Below, in pieces: positions 29,348-37,747 of a DNA stretch of 64,000 nucleotides. Each line of letters opens with the position of its first letter. Position 1 is the stretch's first letter. The notes below the pieces were generated by a model. That model did not search any database. It saw nothing but the letters and a program-made list of their open reading frames with translations, and had not been told where the DNA came from. Location: the NCBI RefSeq assembly GCF_014205015.1, contig NZ_JACHMO010000001.1:6944001-7008000 (forward strand). The letters are read 5' to 3'. Both the position numbers and the translations under genes were made by a program. Origin of the DNA: Saccharothrix ecbatanensis (GTDB taxonomy: Bacteria > Actinomycetota > Actinomycetes > Mycobacteriales > Pseudonocardiaceae).

Positions 29348-30544
29348 ATGACCAGGCGCTACCTGCTACCGCTCGCCGTCGCCACCGTCCTGACCGCCGG
29401 TCTGGCGGCGCCCGCCGCCGCCGAGGGTGACCGCGAGTGGACGGCCGACCTCTCCACGGTGAACGCCGACGACAACGGCGTCACCTCCCACCACGGCACG
29501 GTGCGCCTCGACCGCGCCGCGCCGACACCCGCCAGCGCGCGGGCCGCTGTGCGCACCGGGTTCCTGCAACTCGACCCGCGCACGTTCGACTCCCCCGTCA
29601 ACGCCGTCGCCGCGACCGTGAAGAGCCACGTCCCCGCCGGCGCCGAACTCGCCGTGGACGTCCGCGGCGCGCTCGGCGACGACCAGTGGACCGAGTGGGT
29701 CGAGGCACGTCCGGAGGCCCCGGCCGTCCTGCCGACCGCGGTCACGACCGTGCAGGTCCGGCTGGCGCTGACGGCCGAGAAGGCCACCCCTGAGGTCAGC
29801 CGGGTCGACCTCAGGGCGTTCACCGCGCCGAAGACCGCCGACGTCGAAGCACAGGCGGCGGGCCGGTCCTACCGGATCTACGCGACCCGTGAAGGCCTTG
29901 TCGGCGGCACCACGGCCAACGGCCACGTGATCGTGAGCCGCGACCACTTCGTCGCCCTGCCGTCCCGCCGCGGCCTGTCCGCCAAGGGCACCGGCACGTA
30001 CAGCGTGCGGGTGTGCGCGGCGAACGGCCGCTGCGAGTGGGCGCCGGTGTGGGACGTCGGCCCCTGGAACACGAAGGACGACTACTGGAACCCGTCGTCC
30101 ACCCGTGAGATGTGGAAGGACCTGCCGCAGGGCAAGCCGGAAGCCCAGGCCGCGTACCAGGACGGCTACAACGGCGGTCGGGACCAGTTCGGCCGAGTCG
30201 TCGCCAACCCGGCGGGCATCGACCTCGCCGACGGCACGTTCTGGGACGGCCTGAAGCTGACCGACAACGCGTGGGTCACCGTCACCTACTCGTGGACCGG
30301 CTCGGGCCCGGCCGGGTACGTCCGCACGTCGGGCGACCCGCTTAACGTCCGCAGCGGCGCCACCTCGACGGCCACGCAGGTCGGCCTGGCCGCGAACTAC
30401 GCCCAGGTGCGGGTCGAGTGCCAGGTCACCGGGCAGACGGTGACGGGCTCGCAGGGCACGTCCAACATCTGGTTCCGGATCGCGACGGGCAAGTACGTCG
30501 CCAGGGCGTACGTGTCGGGCGTCACGGGCGCCGGCGCCTGCTGA
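29348..30544 (+). CDS. Secreted protein with C-terminal SH3 domain
   Basis: This 398-residue protein has a signal peptide (residues 1-26, LLPLAVATVLTAGLAAPAAA). The N-terminal half is a beta-rich region of unknown role (LDPRTFDSPVNAVAATVKSHVPAG...). The middle has YSVRVCAANGRCEWAPVWDVGPWN, seen in secreted actinobacterial wall-associated proteins, and the end is a bacterial SH3 domain, GDPLNVRSGATSTATQVG. It probably binds or acts at the cell wall. ATG follows GAGGAG by nine bases. No catalytic motif was identified. Confidence 0.8.
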   Translation: MTRRYLLPLAVATVLTAGLAAPAAAEGDREWTADLSTVNADDNGVTSHHGTVRLDRAAPTPASARAAVRTGFLQLDPRTFDSPVNAVAATVKSHVPAGAELAVDVRGALGDDQWTEWVEARPEAPAVLPTAVTTVQVRLALTAEKATPEVSRVDLRAFTAPKTADVEAQAAGRSYRIYATREGLVGGTTANGHVIVSRDHFVALPSRRGLSAKGTGTYSVRVCAANGRCEWAPVWDVGPWNTKDDYWNPSSTREMWKDLPQGKPEAQAAYQDGYNGGRDQFGRVVANPAGIDLADGTFWDGLKLTDNAWVTVTYSWTGSGPAGYVRTSGDPLNVRSGATSTATQVGLAANYAQVRVECQVTGQTVTGSQGTSNIWFRIATGKYVARAYVSGVTGAGAC

Positions 30545-30610
30545 TCAACCCGCGCTGAACAGGAGCACCCGGGAGCGGGTCCCCGATGACCATGTCGGAG
30601 GATGTCGGAC

Positions 30611-31483
30611 ATGGCCACAGTCGCCCAGTGGGTATCGGGGACCCGCCCCCGCACGCTGCCGAACTCGATCGCGCCGGTCCTGGTCGGCGCGGGCGCGGCG
30701 CACCACATCGACGGCTTCAACCTGACCTGGTCGCTGCTGGCGCTGGCGGTGGCGGTGGCACTCCAGGTGGGCGTCAACTACGCCAACGACTACTCCGACG
30801 GCATCCGCGGCACCGACGCCAACCGCGTCGGCCCGTTCCGGCTGGTCGGCTCGGGTGCGGCCAACCCCAAGTCGGTGCGCACGGCGGCGTTCGCGGCCCT
30901 GGGCGTGGCCTCGGTGACCGGCCTGGTGCTGATCGTCCTGTCCGGCCGCTACTGGATGGTGGCGTTCGGCGCGGTGTGCGTGGCCGCGGCGTGGTTCTAC
31001 ACCGGTGGCCGAAAGCCTTACGGTTACTCGGGTTTCGGCGAGCTGGCCGTGTTCCTGTTCTTCGGGCCGGCGGCGGTGCTCGGCACGCTGTACGTGCAGA
31101 CCGGCGAGATCACCGGGATAGGGATCGGCGGCGCGATCGCGATGGGCGCCTTCTCCACCGGCGTGATGATCGCGAACAGCCTGCGCGACATCCCGACCGA
31201 CATCCAAGCGGGCAAGCGCACGTTGGCGACCACGTTGGGGGACAAGGACTCCCGCCGCCTCTACGTGGCCCTGATCGCGATCCCGTTCCTGATCACGCCG
31301 GTGCTCGGGCTGCGCGTCCCGCTGGCCCTGATCGGCTTGCTGGCGCTGCCCCTGGCGATCCTCGGCGCCCGCCACGTCGTCATGGGCCGCAAGGGCCACG
31401 ACCTGATCCCCGTGCTGCGCGACACCGGCCTGGCCATGCTCGTCTGGGGCATCGCCGTCCCCGCCGCGCTGTTCCTGGCCTGA
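30611..31483 (+). CDS. menA: 1,4-dihydroxy-2-naphthoate polyprenyltransferase
   Basis: This integral membrane UbiA-family enzyme attaches the polyprenyl chain to dihydroxynaphthoate. The two aspartate-rich motifs are visible: [14 protein letters not shown] near residue 60 and [20 protein letters not shown] near residue 195. Eight or nine helices are predicted across 290 residues. The ATG at 30611 has GGAGG nine bases upstream; an in-frame ATG at 30602 directly abuts that site and would add three residues. Confidence 0.94.
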   Translation: MATVAQWVSGTRPRTLPNSIAPVLVGAGAAHHIDGFNLTWSLLALAVAVALQVGVNYANDYSDGIRGTDANRVGPFRLVGSGAANPKSVRTAAFAALGVASVTGLVLIVLSGRYWMVAFGAVCVAAAWFYTGGRKPYGYSGFGELAVFLFFGPAAVLGTLYVQTGEITGIGIGGAIAMGAFSTGVMIANSLRDIPTDIQAGKRTLATTLGDKDSRRLYVALIAIPFLITPVLGLRVPLALIGLLALPLAILGARHVVMGRKGHDLIPVLRDTGLAMLVWGIAVPAALFLA

Positions 31484-31486
31484 CGC

Positions 31487-32434
31487 TCAGCGCACGTTGC
31501 CCGCACGCAGCCAGGCGATGTACTCGGTGACGGCGCGTTCGGTGTCGTAGGCGGGCTGGTAGCCGGTGTCCTGGTGGATGCGGGTGATGTCGAGGTAGCT
31601 CGCCCGGCCCGTCCCGCCGGTGGGCAGGTCGACCCGCGCGTCCGGGACCACCTTCTTGATCGCGGCGATGATCTCGGCGTTGGACGTCGCACGACCGGCG
31701 GCGACGTTGTACGTGCGGTGGTTGAGCCGGTCCGCGAGCTGCAAGAGCGCGATGGCCCGGCCGCAGTCCTTCACGTAACACAGGTCGACCGCGTCCTCCG
31801 CGTACGCGCGCCCGTGAAGTGGGGAGAGGTCCGGCTTCGCGCCGTGGGCGGCAGCGTGGATCAGGGCGGGAGCGGCGAAGAACAACGCGCCGTGCGGCTC
31901 GCCCGGACCCCAGATGCCGGAGATGCGGTAGTCGACGACCTCGATGCCGGTGGCGGCGGCCAGGTGTTCGTTGAGCAGTTCGCCGATCTTCTTGAACCTC
32001 GGGATCAGGTGGGGTGACGTCATCGGCAACGGCATGTCTTCACGCAGCGCGCCCTCGGCGGCGACGCCCGAGTAGACGCCGATCGTGCTCGCGACGCCGA
32101 CACGCGACACGCCCCAGGTCTGAGCGGCCTGGAAGATGTTGAGCAGCCCGCCGATCGCCTTGCGGGTGGCCTCCACGGGCTCGTCGGCGTTCGGCGGCCA
32201 GGGCATCGACCCCGCGAGGTGCACGATGCCGGTGATCTTGTGCCGGGTGCCGACGTCGAGCAACGCCGTCAGGTCGGTGATGTCGGCCTGTTCCACCGCC
32301 ACCCGTTCGTCGGCGAGGTCGGCCGGCGCCTCTGCGGTCCGGCGTTGGACCAGCACACAGCCCTCGCCCATGTCCAGCAGCGCCCGCACGGTGTGGGAGC
32401 CGATGAAGCCCAGACCTCCGGTGACCAGGATCAT
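31487..32434 (-). CDS. NAD-dependent epimerase/dehydratase (extended SDR)
   Basis: This 315-residue Rossmann protein begins MILVTGGLGFIGSHTVRALL, the NAD(P)-binding glycine motif. The usual YxxxK is not in its standard form: the region around residue 150 reads LIPRFKKIGELLNEHL, so a phenylalanine may stand where the catalytic tyrosine is expected. The substrate is unknown; the family includes nucleotide-sugar epimerases and alcohol dehydrogenases. It is divergent from a MarR regulator, suggesting control by that protein. It converges with menA (three bases between stops). Confidence 0.8.
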   Translation of the reverse strand: MILVTGGLGFIGSHTVRALLDMGEGCVLVQRRTAEAPADLADERVAVEQADITDLTALLDVGTRHKITGIVHLAGSMPWPPNADEPVEATRKAIGGLLNIFQAAQTWGVSRVGVASTIGVYSGVAAEGALREDMPLPMTSPHLIPRFKKIGELLNEHLAAATGIEVVDYRISGIWGPGEPHGALFFAAPALIHAAAHGAKPDLSPLHGRAYAEDAVDLCYVKDCGRAIALLQLADRLNHRTYNVAAGRATSNAEIIAAIKKVVPDARVDLPTGGTGRASYLDITRIHQDTGYQPAYDTERAVTEYIAWLRAGNVR

Positions 32435-32455
32435 CGTCGCACCTTCCTGTCGTTT

Positions 32456-32484
32456 GACTGATTATCAGTCCTACTGACGATCAG
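32456..32484. promoter_or_regulatory. Paired operator-like palindromes between SDR and MarR genes
   Basis: GACTGATTATCAGTC (32456-32470) is a 15-base dyad with perfect seven-base arms. It is followed at 32474-32484 by CTGACGATCAG, a weaker copy with CTGA/TCAG ends. The sites lie between divergent start codons, as expected for MarR autoregulation. TAGGAT at 32493-32498 is a possible -10 element only seven bases from the marR GTG, so that mRNA may be leaderless. Confidence 0.6.
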
Positions 32485-32504
32485 GCTAGCGATAGGATTG
32501 TCGG

Positions 32505-32948
32505 GTGGCAAGGGAAGACGGGCCAGGCCCGGAGTTGCGCCGGAACCTCGTGTACCTGCTCAAGCACGCGCACTTCCGGATGGCCGAGCTGACCGCGAGG
32601 GCGTTGACGCCGTACGGCATCGAGGGGCGCGAGTTGGGCGTGCTGCTGACCCTCGCCGGCGGTGAGCCGATGTCCCAGCAGCAGGCCGCACAGCGGCTCG
32701 GCATCGACCGCACGACGATGGTCGCGCTGCTGGACGCGTTGGAGGGCAAGGGCCTGGTGTCACGTCATCCGGACGCGGAGGACCGGCGGCGCAACGTGGT
32801 CGAGCTGACCGATGTCGGGAAGGACACCCTCCGCCGGGCGACCGAGGCCACCGACGAGGCCGAACGCGCGTTCCTCGCGTCACTCCACCCGCAGGCCGCC
32901 CAGCAGCTGCGGGACTCGTTGCGGACGATCGTGACGCAGCCGGACTAG
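32505..32948 (+). CDS. MarR family transcriptional regulator
   Basis: This 147-residue winged-helix regulator has a recognition region MSQQQAAQRLGIDRTTMVALLDALEGKGLVSRHPDAEDRRRNVVELTDVGKDTL, which is the MarR fold with its basic wing (DAEDRRRN). Such proteins bind palindromes near their own gene and release when a small phenolic or oxidant is bound. Dyads in the upstream gap fit this. The divergent SDR gene is the likely target. The start is GTG. Confidence 0.9.
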   Translation: MAREDGPGPELRRNLVYLLKHAHFRMAELTARALTPYGIEGRELGVLLTLAGGEPMSQQQAAQRLGIDRTTMVALLDALEGKGLVSRHPDAEDRRRNVVELTDVGKDTLRRATEATDEAERAFLASLHPQAAQQLRDSLRTIVTQPD

Positions 32949-32955
32949 AGACCGG

Positions 32956-33354
32956 CTACCAGGCGTCCTCGGTGAACGACATCGGTTCCTCGTCGTCACG
33001 CGGCTTGGGTTTGGGTGGCTCCACGCGGCGTTCTTCGCCACGGCACAGGGCGGCGAGCGTCACGCGGTCCGCTTCCAGGGCCGCTTTCACGCCACGGTCT
33101 TCGGCGGCCTCGCCCATCAGCACCTGACGCCAGCTCAGGTAGCCGCCCGCGATCCGCCGTTGCAACGCCTGGAGTTCCGGTGACGCCTCGTTGGACTTGG
33201 CGAACTGCATCACCCGCCGCACGTCCTCGGCCGACGGCTCGCGCTGCGGGTAACGCAGCTTCGCCGCCTCGCGCATCGCCTTCTCGGCGTCGGCGACCGA
33301 CCTCGCCAGCACGTCCTCGGCCGTGAGCACCTCCGCCGTCCGCCACGCGCTCAC
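32956..33354 (-). CDS. Hypothetical cytosolic protein
   Basis: This 132-residue protein is rich in charged residues and mostly helical, with no membrane segment. LTAEDVLARSVADAEKAMREAAKLRYPQREPSAEDVRRVMQFAK makes up the first half, and a proline/acidic tail (EPPKPKPRDDEEPMSF) the end. The GTG at 33354 was preferred because AGGAGG stands nine bases upstream; a GTG seven codons earlier overlaps that site. I do not recognise a family. It converges with the marR gene. Confidence 0.6.
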   Translation of the reverse strand: MSAWRTAEVLTAEDVLARSVADAEKAMREAAKLRYPQREPSAEDVRRVMQFAKSNEASPELQALQRRIAGGYLSWRQVLMGEAAEDRGVKAALEADRVTLAALCRGEERRVEPPKPKPRDDEEPMSFTEDAW

Positions 33355-33426
33355 CGCAAACCCCCTCCTGCACACCGATCACGCTGGGACGCACGACGCC
33401 CGCCGTGCGTTCCCGCACTACCCGAA

Positions 33427-34521
33427 TCAACCGGACCAGTTGCCAGTGGACCGGAATCGGGTCAACGTGGCCAGGTGCGGCTCCAGGTCCATGTCCTGCG
33501 CGGCCACCCACGAGTCGTCGTAGTAAGTGTGCCCGTACCGCTCGCCGCCGTCACACAACAACGTGACAACGCTGCCGTGCAACCGGGACGCCCGCATCTC
33601 CGCGATCAACTGGAACGCGCCCCACAGGTTCGTGCCGGTCGACCCGCCGACCCGCCGACCCAGCACGTCCTCGACGTGCCGGATCGTCGCCACCGACGCC
33701 GCGTCCGGCACCTTGATCATCCGGTCGATGACGTTGCCGATGAACGACGGCTCCACCCGCGGTCGGCCGATGCCCTCGATGCGCGAGCCCCGCGTCCCCG
33801 TCAGCGCGGGATTGCCGTCACACCAGGCGTCGAAGAACACCGAGTGCTCCGGATCCACCACGGCCAACCGGGTCCGCAGCTTCCGGTAGTGGATGTACCG
33901 GCCGATGGTGGCGCTGGTGCCACCCGTGCCCGCCCCGACCACGACCCACTCGGGCTCCGGCGCGGCCTCCAACGACATCTGTTGGAAAACCGACTCGGCG
34001 ATGTTGTTGTTGCCACGCCAGTCCGTCGCCCGCTCGGCGTGGGTGAACTGGTCCATGAAGTGCCCGCCGAGGTCCGCCGCGAGCCGCCGGGACTCGTCGT
34101 AGATCGCGCCCGGCTCGTCCACGAAGTGGCAGCGGCCGTCCTGGCGCTCGATCAGCTCCACCTTCTCCCGGCTGGTCGACCGGGGCATCACCGCGATGAA
34201 CGGCAACCCGAGCAGCCGCGCGAAGTACGCCTCCGACACCGCCGTCGAACCGGACGACGCCTCGATCACCGGCGTGCCGCCGACGACCCAGCCGTTGCAG
34301 ATCGCGTACAGGAACAGCGAGCGCGCGAGCCGGTGCTTGAGCGAGCCGGTGGGGTGGGTCGACTCGTCCTTCAGGTACAGGTCGATACCCCACTCCGGTG
34401 GGAGGGGGAAGTGCAGCAGGTGCGTGTCCGCGCTGCGGTTGGCGTCCGCTTCGATGATGCGGACGGCCTCGCACACCCATTCCCTGGTCCGGGAGCTACA
34501 TCGGTCTACCGAAGTCGTCAC
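33427..34521 (-). CDS. PLP-dependent cysteine synthase family protein (Cds1-like cysteine desulfhydrase)
   Basis: This 364-residue fold-type II PLP enzyme has [18 protein letters not shown] with the Schiff-base lysine near residue 75, [27 protein letters not shown], and the phosphate-binding [14 protein letters not shown]. The sequence pattern matches the actinobacterial branch that includes mycobacterial Cds1, which releases hydrogen sulfide from cysteine, rather than CysK. Hydrogen sulfide production near respiratory genes would be notable. The start is GTG, 23 bases from the divergent ADP-ribosylglycohydrolase start, so transcripts may be leaderless. Confidence 0.8.
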   Translation of the reverse strand: MTTSVDRCSSRTREWVCEAVRIIEADANRSADTHLLHFPLPPEWGIDLYLKDESTHPTGSLKHRLARSLFLYAICNGWVVGGTPVIEASSGSTAVSEAYFARLLGLPFIAVMPRSTSREKVELIERQDGRCHFVDEPGAIYDESRRLAADLGGHFMDQFTHAERATDWRGNNNIAESVFQQMSLEAAPEPEWVVVGAGTGGTSATIGRYIHYRKLRTRLAVVDPEHSVFFDAWCDGNPALTGTRGSRIEGIGRPRVEPSFIGNVIDRMIKVPDAASVATIRHVEDVLGRRVGGSTGTNLWGAFQLIAEMRASRLHGSVVTLLCDGGERYGHTYYDDSWVAAQDMDLEPHLATLTRFRSTGNWSG

Positions 34522-34544
34522 GCCGGCACGATAACTTCTGCGAC

Positions 34545-35537
34545 GTGACCTCACTTGCGAGCGGTTCCTTCCGCGGCAGCCTGCTGGCCGGCGCCGTCGG
34601 CGACGCACTCGGCGGTTCGATCGAGTTCGACCGGATCGACCGCATCAGGAACCGCTTCGGGCCATCGGGTCTCACCGACTACGCACCGGCTTACGGCAGG
34701 CTGGGCGCGATCACCGACGACACGCAGATGACCTTGTTCACGTTGGAAGGCCTGCTGCTGGCGAAGAAGCGCGGCAGCGACCCGGTGCACGAGGTGCGCG
34801 TGGCGTACGGGCGGTGGCTGCGCACGCAGGGCGGTCCGGACGTCAGACCCGATGGGTGGCTGCTGGACGTGCCGGAGCTGCACCAGCTTCGCGCGCCTGG
34901 CAACACGTGCCTCACCGCGCTCCGCTCGGGCGTGCTGGGCACCGTGAACACCCCGATCAACGACTCCAAGGGCTGTGGCGCGGTGATGCGGGCGGCTCCC
35001 GTGGCGTTGTGGTCGGACGATGTGCACGAGGTGTTCGACCTGGCCGCCGCCACCGGCGCGCTCACCCACGGCCACCCCAGCGGCTACCTGTCGGCGGGCG
35101 TGCTGGCGGTGCTGGTGCAGCAGGTGCTGGCGGGCGTGCCGCTGCTGTCGGCGATCGACGTGGCCCGCGCGGAGCTGGTCACGTGGGACGGTCACGAGGA
35201 GCAGCTGAGCCTGCTGGACCTGGCGGTGGAGCTGGGCACGGGCGGTGTGCGGCCGACGCCGGAGGTGATCGAGACGGCGTTGGGCGGCGGCTGGGTCGGC
35301 GAGGAGGCGTTGGCGATCGCGGTGCTCACCGCGTTGGCCGCGCGGAACCTGGCGGACGGGTTGCTGCTCGCGGTCAACCACTCCGGGGACAGCGACTCGA
35401 CCGGCGCGCTGTGCGGGAACCTGCTGGGCGCGCGGGACGGCGTGGAGGCCGTTCCCGAGCACTGGCTGAGCGATTTGGAACTCCGTGACGTGCTGGAACG
35501 CCTGACTGACGAGGCGGTGGAGGCGTTCACCGGGTGA
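34545..35537 (+). CDS. ADP-ribosylglycohydrolase family protein
   Basis: This 330-residue hydrolase is predicted to remove ADP-ribose from proteins or small molecules. The paired magnesium-binding motifs are present: GAVGDALGG near residue 16, [16 protein letters not shown] near residue 57, and [19 protein letters not shown] near residue 280. [16 protein letters not shown] is also typical. The GTG start lies right after the divergent cysteine-enzyme gene. The target is unknown. Confidence 0.88.
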   Translation: MTSLASGSFRGSLLAGAVGDALGGSIEFDRIDRIRNRFGPSGLTDYAPAYGRLGAITDDTQMTLFTLEGLLLAKKRGSDPVHEVRVAYGRWLRTQGGPDVRPDGWLLDVPELHQLRAPGNTCLTALRSGVLGTVNTPINDSKGCGAVMRAAPVALWSDDVHEVFDLAAATGALTHGHPSGYLSAGVLAVLVQQVLAGVPLLSAIDVARAELVTWDGHEEQLSLLDLAVELGTGGVRPTPEVIETALGGGWVGEEALAIAVLTALAARNLADGLLLAVNHSGDSDSTGALCGNLLGARDGVEAVPEHWLSDLELRDVLERLTDEAVEAFTG

Positions 35538-35578
35538 CCTGACGGACGAGCACGTGTCGAATCGGTGGACTTCCTTAA

Positions 35579-35592
35579 TCTACATAGGTAGA
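35579..35592. promoter_or_regulatory. PadR-type operator candidate
   Basis: TCTACATAGGTAGA (five-base arms around ATAG) lies nine bases before the padR GTG, a position suited to autoregulation. Confidence 0.45.
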
Positions 35593-35600
35593 CTGGAGCC

Positions 35601-35909
35601 GTGGAACCACTCGGACGCATCGGAGGGGCCACGGTCGACGTGCTGGGAGTGCTGATCGAGAGCGACCAGCCGCGCTGGGGCCTGGAGATCATCAAGCTGA
35701 CCGGACGCCCGTCCGGCAGCGTCTACCCCCTGCTCGACCGCCTGGAACGGGCCGGGTGGGTCACGTCGTCCTGGGACGACGACAGCGAACGCCGCGGCCC
35801 GCGCCGCCGGATGTACGTGCTCACGCCCGGAGGCGCCCGAGAGGCGGCCAAGGTGTGCGCGAAGAAGGCCAGGCCCGTGCCCGCCACCCGACCGGAGGTC
35901 GCCCGATGA
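35601..35909 (+). CDS. PadR family transcriptional regulator
   Basis: This 102-residue protein is a winged helix with GGATVDVLGVLIESDQPRWGLEIIKLTGRPSGSVYPLLDRLERAGWVTSSWD and the basic wing SERRGPRRRMYVLT. It lacks the long C-terminal dimer domain of PadR subfamily 1 and so belongs to the short PadR-s2 type. Its stop overlaps the start of a small membrane-associated protein gene, which is probably co-regulated. GTG start. Confidence 0.85.
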   Translation: MEPLGRIGGATVDVLGVLIESDQPRWGLEIIKLTGRPSGSVYPLLDRLERAGWVTSSWDDDSERRGPRRRMYVLTPGGAREAAKVCAKKARPVPATRPEVAR

Positions 35910-36205
35910 CCCGACTCGCCCTCGCCGTGGTCCGAGCAGCCGCAGTGTTGCTGCCACGTGCGCAGAGAGACCGTTACCTGGAGCAGTGGCGGGCGGATGT
36001 GGAAGGTGCTCGTGAACTCGGCCTGAACCCGCTGGGCGTGGCGTTCGGCGCGATCCGCATCGCGAACCGGGAACGGGGGCCGGTGATGCTGCCGATCGGC
36101 CCGTTGGCGCTGGCCCTGCGCCTGCGTGAGAGCACGAAGTTCGGCGCGGTGCTGGCCGTGATGCTGCTGGCGAACCTCGGCGGGGCGATCCTGCTGGTGA
36201 TGTAG
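35906..36205 (+). CDS. Small protein with C-terminal membrane helix, PadR partner
   Basis: This 99-residue protein has an N-terminal amphipathic region (LLPRAQRDRYLEQWRADVEGARELG) like those found next to short PadR regulators. It ends with a membrane helix, AVLAVMLLANLGGAILLVM. It overlaps padR by ATGA. The function is unknown; such pairs may regulate membrane or efflux functions. Confidence 0.7.
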   Translation: MTRLALAVVRAAAVLLPRAQRDRYLEQWRADVEGARELGLNPLGVAFGAIRIANRERGPVMLPIGPLALALRLRESTKFGAVLAVMLLANLGGAILLVM

Positions 36206-36321
36206 CCGGCCGGGGCAGCTGGGCGGCGGGCGGGCGGCCCGGAGACGGCTGGGCGGCAGGTAGCCAGGCATGCCCGGCGGCTGGGCGGCCAGGCGTGCCC
36301 GGCGGCTGGCCAGGCAGCTAA
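36206..36321. repeat. Degenerate GGCTGGGCGGC repeat spacer
   Basis: This gap between convergent genes is filled with imperfect copies of GGCTGGGCGGC followed by CAGGC(A/G)TGCCCGGC, with a period of about 21-28 bases. I see no gene in it. It may form several GC hairpins. Confidence 0.6.
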
Positions 36322-36582
36322 CTAAGCAGCGCCATCGCCGCGCAACTCGGCGCGCAGCTTCTCGCGTTCAGCACGCCGCACGGCCTGCTTTTCCTCAAGC
36401 CCCTGCGCGACCCGCGTCCGCAGCCCGCGGAACACGAAGAGTGACAGCGGCAGAGCCACCACCACGCCCACGGCCAGGGCAACGAGCAGCGGCACGTTGA
36501 CGAGCACGAGCAGCGCGGTGACCGCGGCGACCATGCCCAGGCGCGCGCCGATGTAAAGCGTCACATCACGACCCAGGTGCAC
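36322..36582 (-). CDS. DUF4229-like membrane protein
   Basis: This protein of about 86 residues has two membrane helices (ARLGMVAAVTALLVLVNVPLLVALAVGVVVALPLSLFVF) and a charged coiled tail, RVAQGLEEKQAVRRAEREKLRAELRG, as in DUF4229. GTG at 36582 (HLGRDVTLYIGAR) was chosen because the codons upstream run into the Lrp gene's end. The gene follows the Lrp regulator by 11 bases. Function is unknown. Confidence 0.65.
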   Translation of the reverse strand: MHLGRDVTLYIGARLGMVAAVTALLVLVNVPLLVALAVGVVVALPLSLFVFRGLRTRVAQGLEEKQAVRRAEREKLRAELRGDGAA

Positions 36583-36593
36583 GGTTAACCAGG

Positions 36594-37061
36594 TTACGCG
36601 TCGTCCGCGGGGCCGACCGCCGCGGTGTTGGGACGGCCCTCGAACCGGGTGGACAGCACGACCGTCGTGCGCGTGCGCGCGACCCCCTGGATGCGCCGCA
36701 ACCGGCCCAGCGAGCGCTCCAGGTCGTCCACCGTGGCGACCCGCACTTTGACGATGAACGACTCGTCGCCCGCCACCCGGTAACACGACTCGACCTCGAC
36801 CAGCTCGGCCAGCGCCAAGGCCAGCTCGTCGTCGTCCGCCGTGTCCGTGGGGTGGATGCTGACCAGCGCGGTCACGCCGAGGCCGACGGCGCTCGGGTCG
36901 ACCACGGCGTGGTAGCCGACGATCACACCGGTGGATTCCAGCTTGCCGACCCGCTCGTGCACGGCCGAGGCCGACAGGCCGACCTTGCGTCCCAGGTCGG
37001 CGTAGGTTGCCCGACCGTTCTCCCGCAGGGCGGCGATGATCTGGCGATCAAGAGCGTCCAC
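36594..37061 (-). CDS. Lrp/AsnC family transcriptional regulator
   Basis: This 155-residue protein has a helix-turn-helix, LDRQIIAALRENGRATYADLGRKVGLSASAVHERVGKLE, and a RAM effector domain (VSIHPTDTADDDELALALAELVEVESCYRVAGDESFIVKVRVATVDDLERSL). These regulators sense amino acids. No amino acid operon is adjacent, so the target is unknown. GTG start, divergent from bldC. Confidence 0.9.
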   Translation of the reverse strand: MDALDRQIIAALRENGRATYADLGRKVGLSASAVHERVGKLESTGVIVGYHAVVDPSAVGLGVTALVSIHPTDTADDDELALALAELVEVESCYRVAGDESFIVKVRVATVDDLERSLGRLRRIQGVARTRTTVVLSTRFEGRPNTAAVGPADDA

Positions 37062-37230
37062 CGGTCACAGGGTAGGCCCAAGGTCGTCCGCGCACGCCTC
37101 GGGCGGCATGTCCGAACCGCGCGCTTCGTCCCTTACTACCTCTTTACCATCACCCAAGCGTTCGAGTACCCGACGGGTGGGATGCCACGATGCGTCCGGT
37201 ACGTCTGTTCGCCACCGGGGAGGATTGACT

Positions 37231-37449
37231 GTGACCGTGACGCAGGGACACCAGGGGGAACGGCTGCTCACGCCGGGTGAGGTCGCGACGTTGTTCCGGG
37301 TCGACCCGAAGACGGTGACCCGCTGGGCGACCGCGGGCCGCATCGGCTCGATCCGCACGCCGGGAGGCCACCGCCGGTTCCGCGAGTCCGAAGTCCAACA
37401 GCTCTTGACACAGCTGACCACGGAGGCGACCGAACCGGTCCGGCGTTGA
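37231..37449 (+). CDS. bldC: Developmental regulator BldC
   Basis: This 72-residue MerR-like winged-helix protein reads RLLTPGEVATLFRVDPKTVTRWATAGRIGSIRTPGGHRRFRESEV, nearly identical in pattern to BldC of Streptomyces, which binds direct repeats co-operatively and times sporulation. GGGGAGG lies seven bases before the GTG at 37231; a second GTG is two codons on. Its presence supports a mycelial organism. Confidence 0.92.
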   Translation: MTVTQGHQGERLLTPGEVATLFRVDPKTVTRWATAGRIGSIRTPGGHRRFRESEVQQLLTQLTTEATEPVRR

Positions 37450-37501
37450 GGACGTACACCTCCAGGACACGGGTAATCTCGTGGCAAAGGAGGTGGCGAC
37501 C

Positions 37502-37684
37502 ATGATCTACCTGCTCGCGATGATCGGTGCGCTCACCATCGCCGTGCTGCTGTGGCGTGCGTTCGGACCGAACCGGGTCGAGACCGCCCCCAGTCGTCGT
37601 CGCACGTTGGCACCGGACGACGACCCCGACTTCCTGCGCAAACTCGGTGAAGAGCGCAAGAAGAAGCCGGACGACGAAGAGTGA
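37502..37684 (+). CDS. Short membrane protein
   Basis: This 60-residue protein has one N-terminal helix (MIYLLAMIGALTIAVLLW) and a basic/acidic tail, LAPDDDPDFLRKLGEERKKKPDDEE. ATG at 37502 follows AGGAGG at normal spacing; an upstream in-frame GTG would contain the ribosome site. It is 52 bases downstream of bldC and may share its transcript. No function is known. Confidence 0.75.
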   Translation: MIYLLAMIGALTIAVLLWRAFGPNRVETAPSRRRTLAPDDDPDFLRKLGEERKKKPDDEE

Positions 37685-37691
37685 CAGCGAA

Positions 37692-37714
37692 GGGGCCTCA
37701 GCGAGTGAGGCCCC
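37692..37714. terminator. Terminator between bldC unit and ParA-like gene
   Basis: A perfect nine-bp stem (GGGGCCTCA with TGAGGCCCC) and GCGAG loop lie between two convergent genes, seven bases after one stop and 33 bases from the other. It is probably bidirectional. Confidence 0.75.
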
Positions 37715-37747
37715 TCGTCGTGCGCGGTACTGGTTGTTCGGAAAGGG

